A stretch of DNA of 64,000 nucleotides. Source: Nocardioides sp. SYSU D00065 (GTDB lineage: Bacteria > Actinomycetota > Actinomycetes > Propionibacteriales > Nocardioidaceae). Made by a program: the position numbers and the translations under genes. Below, piece after piece: positions 58,454-64,000 of this stretch. Each line of letters opens with the position of its first letter. The first letter of the stretch is position 1. The notes under the pieces are model-generated. The model did no database searches, was not told the origin of the DNA, and saw only the letters and a program-made list of their open reading frames with translations. Location of the stretch: assembly GCF_017916425.1 (NCBI RefSeq), contig NZ_JAFMSX010000001.1, positions 1,550,001 through 1,614,000 on the forward strand, given 5' to 3'.

Positions 58454-59439
58454 CCGCGTCCGTGCGGCGTGAGCCAGCCGGACTCGTCCGGGCCGGCCGG
58501 CACGATCCCGGTCGGGTTGATGTCGGTGTGCACGACGTAGTAGTGCTGCTTGATCTGCGCGAAGTCGACCTCGTCGCCGAAGCCCGGCGTCTGGTAGAGG
58601 TCGCGGGCGTAGGCCCACAGGTTCGGCATCTCCGTGAGCTTGTTGCGGTTGCACTTGAAGTGGCCGTGGTAGACGGCGTCGAAGCGCACGAGCGTGGTGA
58701 ACAGGCGCACGTCGGCCTCGGTGAGGCGCTCGCCCATCAGGTAGCGGCGGTCGGCCAGTCGCTCCTCGAGCCAGTCCATCGCCGTCCACAGTCGCGCGTA
58801 GGCGTCGTCGTACGCCTCCTGCGAGCCGGCGAACCCGCAGCGGTACACGCCGTTGTTGACCTCGGTGAAGACGCGCTTCATGACCGCCTCCATCTCCTCG
58901 CGGACGTCGGCCGGCCAGAGGTCGGGGGCGTCGGGACGCTGGTGCTCGCGCCACTCGAAGAAGAGGTCGTGGGTGATCTGCGGGAAGTCGTTGGTGACGA
59001 CCTTGCCCGACTCGATCTCCACGATCGCCGGCACCGTGATGCCGCGCGGGTAGTCGGGCTGGCGCGCGAAGTAGGCCTCCTGCAGGCGCTCGATACCGAG
59101 CACCGGGTCGCGCCCGCCCTCGTCGAGGTCGAAGGTCCAGCTCCGCGCGTCGTGGGTCGGCCCCGGCGCGCCCCACGAGATGACGTCCTCGAGCCCGAGG
59201 AGGGAGCGGACGATGATCGAGCGGTGCGCCCACGGACAGGCACGCGCGGCCACGAGGCGGTAGCGCCCGGGCGCGGCCTTCCACACCGGAACGTCGCGGG
59301 GGCTGTCCTTGGAGCCGCTGGGGAACGCGTCGTCGAGCGGGTCCGCGGACCGGTCGCCGGCCAGCACGCGGTCGGGGAGATAGGACATGTCCCGCTCGAA
59401 GGGCTTGCCCTTGGACGTGTAGGTCGGCTTGTCGTTCAT
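58450..59439 (-). CDS. Glutathionyl-hydroquinone reductase-like GST family protein
   Basis: 329 residues of the YqjG/ECM4 type. The thioredoxin-like domain carries ARACPWAHR (catalytic Cys near 67), then TVPAIVEIESGKVVTNDFPQI. The C-terminal helical domain has NNGVYRCGFAGSQEAYDDA and GERLTEADVRLFTTLVRFD. These enzymes reduce thiol-conjugated hydroquinones. In mycothiol-using actinobacteria the thiol would be mycothiol (inference). Divergent from an ArsR-type regulator 70 bp away. Confidence 0.9.
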   Translation of the reverse strand: MNDKPTYTSKGKPFERDMSYLPDRVLAGDRSADPLDDAFPSGSKDSPRDVPVWKAAPGRYRLVAARACPWAHRSIIVRSLLGLEDVISWGAPGPTHDARSWTFDLDEGGRDPVLGIERLQEAYFARQPDYPRGITVPAIVEIESGKVVTNDFPQITHDLFFEWREHQRPDAPDLWPADVREEMEAVMKRVFTEVNNGVYRCGFAGSQEAYDDAYARLWTAMDWLEERLADRRYLMGERLTEADVRLFTTLVRFDAVYHGHFKCNRNKLTEMPNLWAYARDLYQTPGFGDEVDFAQIKQHYYVVHTDINPTGIVPAGPDESGWLTPHGRG

Positions 59440-59509
59440 GTTTCAACGATAGCGCGTCAATCGCCAAGAAGTGTTTGCAAATGGTTGTTTGCGGTCTAGG
59501 CTGCCACGC

Positions 59510-60067
59510 ATGGGCTCCTCCGTCACCCCCGACATCGCCGGCCTGCGCGCGCTGAGCCACCCCGTGCGCCTGAAGATGCTGACGCTGCTGCGCGGCGAGG
59601 GCCCGGCCACGGCGACGACGCTCGCGCAGCGGCTCGACCTCAACACCGGCGCGACGTCGTACCACCTGCGCCAGCTGGCGCAGCACGGCTTCATCGTGGA
59701 GGACGCCGAGCGCGGCAACGCCCGCGACCGCTGGTGGCGCGCAGCGCACGCGAGCACCCGCACGGACCGCGACAGGGGCGTGGTCGACAGCGACGTGGAG
59801 GCCTACCTGGCGACGGTGGCGATCATGTACGCCGACCGGATGCGTGCGGCGGTCGCCGAGATGCCGTTCCTGCCCGAGCAGTGGCGCACCGTCGGCACAC
59901 TCAGCGACTGGGAGCTGACGCTCACCCCTGCCCAGGCCAGGGCGCTCGTGCAGGCGCTGGCGCGGACCGTCGAGGAGGCCGACGACTCCGACACCGACGA
60001 CGCCGCGCCGTTCGTGGTGAACATCAACGCCTTCCCCCGCCCCGGCCAGCGGTGGGACCCGCAGTGA
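59510..60067 (+). CDS. ArsR-family helix-turn-helix regulator
   Basis: 185 residues. Winged helix ALSHPVRLKMLTLLRGEGPATATTLAQRLDLNTGATSYHLRQLAQHG is at 10-60, then a helical C-terminus. No metal-binding cysteines typical of ArsR/SmtB, so it probably senses another signal. Upstream, GTTTGCAAATGG and GTTGTTTGCGG repeats near 59473-59493 are candidate operator halves, and TCTAGG may be its -10. Its stop overlaps the MFS start (GTGAATC), giving a regulator-transporter unit. Confidence 0.88.
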   Translation: MGSSVTPDIAGLRALSHPVRLKMLTLLRGEGPATATTLAQRLDLNTGATSYHLRQLAQHGFIVEDAERGNARDRWWRAAHASTRTDRDRGVVDSDVEAYLATVAIMYADRMRAAVAEMPFLPEQWRTVGTLSDWELTLTPAQARALVQALARTVEEADDSDTDDAAPFVVNINAFPRPGQRWDPQ

Positions 60068-61303
60068 ATCGCCGCACGCCACTGGTCGGAGGGCTCGTCG
60101 CCGAGGGGATCTCCTTCGTCGGCACCCGGATCTCGATGATCGCGATCCCGTGGTTCGTGCTGTCCACGACGGGCTCGGCCACCCAGACCGGGCTCGTCGC
60201 GGCCGCCGAGATCACCCCGCTGGTCATCTTCAAGGCGCTGGGCGGGCCGCTGCTCGACCGCGTCGGCCCGCGCCGGGTGACGCTGGTGTGCGACCTGCTG
60301 TCCGCCTTCGTCGTCGCCTCGATCCCCGTGCTGCACGGACTGGGGATGCTCAGCTTCCCGACCCTGCTCGTGCTGGTCGCCGTGGCGGGCGCCCTGCGCG
60401 GCCCCGGCGACGCCGGCAAGGCGGCGATGAGCCCCGAGTTCGCCCGCGTCGCAGGCTGGTCGCTCGAGCGGGTGTCGGGCCTCGCCTCCGCGGTCGAGCG
60501 CACGTCGTCGATGGGCGGTGCGGCGCTCGCCGGCCTGCTGGTCGCCACGGTCGGGGCGGCTGACGCGCTCTACGTCGACGCCGCCTCCTTCCTCGTCTCC
60601 TTCACCGTGTTCGCCCTGGCCACCACCGGGCTGGGGGCGCCCGGTGCCGGCCGAGGCCGACGCCGGCTCGACGTCGTACGTCCGCGACCTGCGGCAGGGC
60701 TGGGACTTCCTGCGCGGCGAGCCGGTGCTCGTCGCGATCTGCGCGATGGTGGCGGTCACCAACCTCGTCGACCAGGCCTACGCCGCCGTGCTGGCGCCGG
60801 TGTGGGCCAAGGAGTCCGGCGCCGGCGTCGGAGTGCTCGGCACCGTGTTCGCGGTGATGAGCGGCGCCTCGGTGCTGGGCGCGCTCGCCGCCGCGAGGTG
60901 GGGCGAGACGCTGCCGCGCTTCCGGACGTACGTCGTGGCCTTCCTCGTCGCCGGCGCCCCGCGCTACGTCGTGATGGCGCTCGAGTCGCCGGTGTGGGCG
61001 GTCCTCGCCGTGACGGCGGTGGCCGGCGCCGCGTCCGGCTTCCTCAACCCGATCCTCGGCGCGGTGATCCTCGAGCGGATCCCGGCGCCGCTGCTGGGGC
61101 GGGTGAGCTCGCTGAACACCGCGATCTGCTGGTCGCTCATGCCCCTGGGCGGCGTCCTCGGCGGGCTCGCGGTCGCCGGGCTGGGGGTCTCCCCCGCCCT
61201 CCTCGTCGCCGGCGCGGTCTACCTCGTGACGACGATGGCCCCGACGCGGGTGCCGTCGTTCCGCCGGATGGACCGCGCCCCCGCCGCAGACGCGCGGACA
61301 TAG
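60064..61303 (+). pseudogene. MFS transporter with a frameshift in a G run
   Basis: The frame starts at GTG 60064 (NRRTPLVGGLVAEGISFVGT) and encodes six membrane helices to about residue 190. It then loses coherence at the GGGGG of 60632-60636. The +1 frame from there continues with PVPAEADAGSTSYVRDLRQG, six more helices and a natural end at 61303. Deleting one G restores a 412-residue MFS of normal twelve-helix length. Either the gene is broken in this strain or the run is a sequencing error. Coupled to the ArsR gene, it is probably an efflux pump. Confidence 0.8.
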
Positions 61304-61372
61304 GTCCGGTCCGCGACGCCGCCTCCCGCGTGCGCAGGCCCGGCACGCCGAGCACTGTCCGCGCGTCTGCGG
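61284..61372. terminator. Bidirectional terminator between MFS and aminotransferase genes
   Basis: CCGCAGACGCGCGGACA (61284-61300) pairs perfectly (17 bp) with TGTCCGCGCGTCTGCGG (61356-61372). A nested GCGTGC/GCACGC stem lies within the 55-nt interior. The left arm ends immediately before the MFS stop codon. Serves two convergent genes. Confidence 0.75.
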
Positions 61373-61409
61373 TGGTGGGCGCCGGCTCCTGGCGTCGGCT
61401 CCGGGCGAC

Positions 61410-62489
61410 TCAGGCGAAGCGGGCGGCGACCTCGACCACGCGGTCCAGCGCCTCGGCCTCGCCGATGCTGACCCGCACGCCGTCGCCGGCGAACGGCCGC
61501 ACCGAGATCCCGGACTCGCCGCACGCCGCGGCGAAGTCCAGCGCCCGGTCCCCCAGCGGGAACCACACGAAGTTGCCCTGCGCGTCCGGCAGCTCCCAGC
61601 CGACCGCGCGCAGCCGGGCGACCAGCTCCGCGCGACGGCCGACCAGGTCCTCGACCCGCTCGAACAGCTCGTCGCGGGCCTCGAGCGACGCGATCGCCGC
61701 GGCCTGCGCGACGTGGCTGACCCCGAACGGCAGCGACACCGCTCGCAGCGCCGCGGCCAGCGGCGCCGGGGCGACGGCGTACCCGACACGGAAGCCCGCC
61801 AGGCCGTAGGCCTTGGAGAACGTGCGCGTCAGCACGACGTTGGCGTGGCGGCGGTAGGTGGCGATGCCGTCGATCGGGTCGTCCATGCGCACGAACTCGA
61901 GGTACGCCTCGTCGACCACGACGACGACGTGCGGGGGCACCCGGGCGATGAACGCGTCGAGCTCGGCCTGGGTGACCGCGGGGCCGGTCGGGTTGTTGGG
62001 CGTGCACACGATGACGATCCGCGTGCGGTCGGTGACCGCGGCGGCCATCGCGTCGAGGTCGTGGCGGCCGTCGGCGGTGACCGGCACCTGCACGCTCCGC
62101 GCGCCGCCCGCGGTCACCGCGATCGGGTACGCCTCGAAGGAGCGCCACGCGTAGACCACCTCGTCGCCGGCCTCGCAGAACGCGTTCACCAGCTGGTAGA
62201 TCAGCCCGACCGACCCCGTCGCCGCGGCGAGGTCCGCCACCGGCACCCCCATCGCCTCGCCGAGCGCGGCGTAGAGGGCGGTGCTGCCCATGTCGGGATA
62301 GCGGTTCATCGACGCCGCCGCCTCGGTCGCCGCCTCCAGCACGCCGGGGAGCGGCGGGTAGGGGTTCTCGTTGGAGGAGAGCTTGTACGACGTCAGCCCG
62401 GGTCGGGCGACGGGCGGCTTGCCGGCGACGTACGCGGGGATGGCGAGCACGTTGGGCCGGGGCTGCGGGGCGGAGGGGGTCGTGGACAT
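61410..62489 (-). CDS. pat: Aromatic/histidinol-phosphate-type aminotransferase
   Basis: 359 residues, class I/II PLP aminotransferase. YKLSSNENPYPPLPGV is the N-terminal substrate motif; the SNENPYPPLP form is closer to phenylalanine aminotransferase (Pat) than to HisC. TPNNPTG, DEAYLEF, RTFSKAYGLAGFRVGY (PLP Lys) follow. It transfers amino groups between aromatic 2-oxoacids and amino acids. No other his genes are nearby, which also favours Pat. Isolated gene, convergent with the MFS gene. Confidence 0.85.
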   Translation of the reverse strand: MSTTPSAPQPRPNVLAIPAYVAGKPPVARPGLTSYKLSSNENPYPPLPGVLEAATEAAASMNRYPDMGSTALYAALGEAMGVPVADLAAATGSVGLIYQLVNAFCEAGDEVVYAWRSFEAYPIAVTAGGARSVQVPVTADGRHDLDAMAAAVTDRTRIVIVCTPNNPTGPAVTQAELDAFIARVPPHVVVVVDEAYLEFVRMDDPIDGIATYRRHANVVLTRTFSKAYGLAGFRVGYAVAPAPLAAALRAVSLPFGVSHVAQAAAIASLEARDELFERVEDLVGRRAELVARLRAVGWELPDAQGNFVWFPLGDRALDFAAACGESGISVRPFAGDGVRVSIGEAEALDRVVEVAARFA

Positions 62490-62499
62490 GGGCCCGACC

Positions 62500-63060
62500 C
62501 TAGTGATCGCCGCGGCGCGCCCGCCACGGCCTCACCACGGGCAGGAGCAGCGCCCCGATCGCGCCACCGATCCCGGCGCCGAGGATGTTGTCGACCAGGT
62601 CGGTGACGTCGCACGCGCGGTCGAGCCGCGCGAGCTGCAGCTGGGTGAGCTCGACCGCCAGGCTGTACGCCGCCAGCAGCGCGAGGCCGAGGGGGGCGAG
62701 CACCAGACCCGTCCACCAGCGGCCCACCGCGAGCACGAGGAACACCCCGGCGGGCACGAACAGCAGGACGTTGAGGGTGCGCTGGTCGAGACCCAGGACG
62801 TCGAAGGCGACCCCGGACGGACCGCCGTAGTCCCACGAGCACGACTCGCTGCGGCCCTCGGCCGGCACGATGCCCACGTCCGGTCGGGTCGGCACGAGCG
62901 TCACCAGGGCGATCGCGACGAGCGACCACAGCAGGCCCGCGACCGCCACCGCCGAGACCGTCCCCAGCCGTCGGCGCAGGGCCAGCGCGAGCAGGACCGC
63001 GGCGACACCGGCGGCCACGGCGCCGAGCACCATCACGCCCGCGCCGCCGATCGTCACCAC
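62500..63060 (-). CDS. VanZ-like family membrane protein
   Basis: 186 residues, GTG start. About five hydrophobic helices with the VanZ core TLNVLLFVPAGVFLVLAVG and AVELTQLQLARLDRACDVTDLVDNILGAGIG. The DVxDLxxNxxGaxxG motif is the family hallmark. VanZ is linked to teicoplanin resistance in enterococci, but most family members have no known function. Located 10 bp upstream of the aminotransferase start on the same strand. Confidence 0.87.
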   Translation of the reverse strand: MVTIGGAGVMVLGAVAAGVAAVLLALALRRRLGTVSAVAVAGLLWSLVAIALVTLVPTRPDVGIVPAEGRSESCSWDYGGPSGVAFDVLGLDQRTLNVLLFVPAGVFLVLAVGRWWTGLVLAPLGLALLAAYSLAVELTQLQLARLDRACDVTDLVDNILGAGIGGAIGALLLPVVRPWRARRGDH

Positions 63061-63100
63061 GTCGGCGAGGGTAGCCGGGGCGCACGGCTAGGGTCGTGAC

Positions 63101-63490
63101 ATGCGATTCGTGACGTGGTTGCTGACCTACGCCGCCGGGCTCGCAGTGGCCGCCCAGCTCCTCGACGGGATCTGGTTCGACGGTCCGATCAGCGGGCAGG
63201 CCGAGGTGGAGGAGAAGATCGTGCCGCTCCTGCTGGTCGCGCTGATCCTCGGTCTGGTCTCGACGTTCGTCGAGCCGGTGATCAAGCTCCTCTCGCTGCC
63301 GTTCATTCTCTTGACCCTCGGCTTGCTGCTGCTGGTGATCAACGCGTTGATGCTGCTGCTGACCGCCCGGCTCGCCGAGGCGTTCGGCCTCGGCTTCCAC
63401 GTCGACGGCTTCTTCAGCGCCCTCGTCGGCGCCGTTGTCGTCACCCTCGTCGGCTGGGGCGTCCGGACGGCGCTGCCCGCGCGGGACTGA
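63101..63490 (+). CDS. Phage-holin superfamily IV-like membrane protein
   Basis: 129 residues, four predicted helices (VTWLLTYAAGLAVAAQLLDGI, VPLLLVALILGLVSTFV, LLSLPFILLTLGLLLLVINALMLLLTA, FFSALVGAVVVTLVGWG). Pattern and size match the 4-TMS holin IV family, common as chromosomal genes in actinobacteria. No endolysin or other phage gene is nearby. Its stop overlaps the next start (TGATG). Confidence 0.86.
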   Translation: MRFVTWLLTYAAGLAVAAQLLDGIWFDGPISGQAEVEEKIVPLLLVALILGLVSTFVEPVIKLLSLPFILLTLGLLLLVINALMLLLTARLAEAFGLGFHVDGFFSALVGAVVVTLVGWGVRTALPARD

Positions 63491-63717
63491 TGCCTGCGGC
63501 GGCACTGCCCCACCCCGGCGGTCGGGCCGGACGCGTCCGGCCCTCCGGCGTCCTCGCTTCCCTCGATCGCCTCGATCCGGGGGCTGCGGTTCCGGGCCCG
63601 TACTACGGTGTCACCGACGGGTTCGAGGAGGTGCTGGCGATGGTCGAGCGCACCAGCGACGCGACCCTGCGCGTCGCGGTCGACACGTCCAAGGCGCGGG
63701 TCGAGGACCGCGGCTGA
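63490..63717 (+). pseudogene. Remnant of a low-molecular-weight protein tyrosine phosphatase
   Basis: A 75-codon frame whose last 45 residues, VPGPYYGVTDGFEEVLAMVE and onward, match the C-terminal end of LMW-PTP proteins. There the general-acid Asp of the VPDPYYG motif is replaced by Gly. The first 30 residues are a GC-rich filler; the P-loop CxxNxCRS and the rest of the fold are absent. Placement between the holin gene and the fructosamine kinase gene, with TGATG overlaps on both sides, fits a deleted or decayed phosphatase whose ORF ends were kept. Confidence 0.7.
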
Positions 63718-64000
63718 TGGCTCGCCAGCCGATCATCGCGCGGCGCGCCGAGGAGCTCCTCGGCTCGGCCGTGGTGGCCACCGCGCCCGTCGCGGGGGGC
63801 AACGTCGCCACCGCGACGCGGCTGCGCCTGTCCACCGGCCAGACCGCCCTGATGAAGACGCTGCCGCACGCGCCCGCGGGGTTCTTCGAGGCCGAGGCCG
63901 CCGGCCTGCGGTGGCTCGCCGAGGTCGAGGGCGGGGTGCCGGTGCCCGAGGTCCTGGCCGCCGCCAGCGACTGCCTCGTCCTCGCCTGGGTCGAGCAGAG
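63717..64000 (+). CDS. Fructosamine kinase family protein, C-terminus beyond window
   Basis: The first 94 residues are seen. VAGGNVATATRLRLSTGQTALMKTLPHAPAGFFEAEAAGLRWLAE matches the N-lobe of the fructosamine/ketosamine-3-kinase family (APH-like fold), with the conserved GG-N-x-A...Lys pattern and a Glu in FEAEAAGL. These kinases phosphorylate fructosamines to reverse protein glycation or act on other sugars. ATG overlaps the preceding stop. Frequently found next to LMW-PTP genes. Confidence 0.88.
   Translation, partial: MARQPIIARRAEELLGSAVVATAPVAGGNVATATRLRLSTGQTALMKTLPHAPAGFFEAEAAGLRWLAEVEGGVPVPEVLAAASDCLVLAWVEQ

Noticed and set aside
59734-61809. A single 691-codon MFS-region frame
   Set aside because: After about 60640 it becomes Arg-rich and loses helices, while the +1 frame carries the remaining transporter.
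63101-63490. Holin-like gene as sign of a prophage
   Set aside because: No other phage genes, no lysin, and the family is common as a chromosomal gene in actinobacteria.

Overview
The window is one contiguous piece of a very GC-rich actinobacterial chromosome. An affiliation near Nocardioides/Nocardioidaceae is my inference from gene content and codon use; there is no rRNA to settle it. Actinobacterial markers include two DtxR/IdeR-type iron boxes, a FadE5-type acyl-CoA dehydrogenase, a mycothiol-dependent (DinB/MDMPI) enzyme, a GAF-ANTAR protein, a DesA3-type desaturase with its reductase, and DivIVA/Scy-like coiled-coil proteins. Genes are dense, often overlap by 4 nt (ATGA or GTGA), and frequently start with GTG.

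Layout. 1-3579: a type VII secretion-style effector locus. A WXG100-like protein and an effector ending in an ADP-ribosyltransferase toxin domain are followed by a candidate immunity gene and a second ADP-ribosyltransferase that runs off the window; two WXG100-like genes diverge from them. 3708-7205: a FadF-like membrane iron-sulfur oxidoreductase with a long disordered tail carrying ten SLFD motifs. 7258-7850: a palindromic element and six 82-bp tandem hairpin repeats. 7949-11892: an autoregulated RHH protein, a DUF4097 protein, a WYL regulator facing a VOC protein, and a GAF-ANTAR protein. 12053-17064: a ferric-siderophore import and reduction operon behind an IdeR box. 17101-23761: dCTP deaminase, SGNH hydrolase, tRNA-Gly(CCC), DUF2461 protein, an Rrf2 regulator with a TauE/SafE permease, and fadE5. 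23815-27343: a nested palindrome, then an ABC-2 exporter co-transcribed with a two-component system. 27355-33587: small membrane protein, MDMPI enzyme, SDR, beta-propeller membrane protein, and the desaturase/reductase operon facing a PucR-type regulator that has a perfect operator dyad. 34919-35213: a second array of the same 82-bp hairpin family. 36059-43518: a desferrioxamine-type (desABCD) siderophore operon behind overlapping IdeR boxes. Its last gene fuses a penicillin-acylase (Ntn hydrolase) domain to a second GNAT acetyltransferase.

43552-64000: amidohydrolase, secreted protein, Ser/Thr kinase diverging from an ECF sigma factor, M1 lipoprotein peptidase, two coiled-coil (DivIVA-like) proteins, an epimerase, the branched-chain 2-oxoacid dehydrogenase operon, a GH43-like secreted protein, a glutathionyl-hydroquinone-reductase-like protein, an ArsR regulator with a frameshifted MFS transporter, an aromatic aminotransferase, a VanZ protein, a holin-IV-like membrane protein, a remnant of a low-molecular-weight tyrosine phosphatase, and the start of a fructosamine kinase.

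How the parts connect. The two iron loci probably form one IdeR regulon, making a hydroxamate siderophore and re-importing and reducing its ferric form. fadF and fadE5 share an upstream 14-bp dyad and may be co-regulated in fatty-acid oxidation. The most promising leads are the acylase-GNAT fusion in the siderophore operon, the tandem ADP-ribosyltransferase locus, the SLFD-motif tail, and the 82-bp hairpin arrays that keep period and stem at two unlinked loci.
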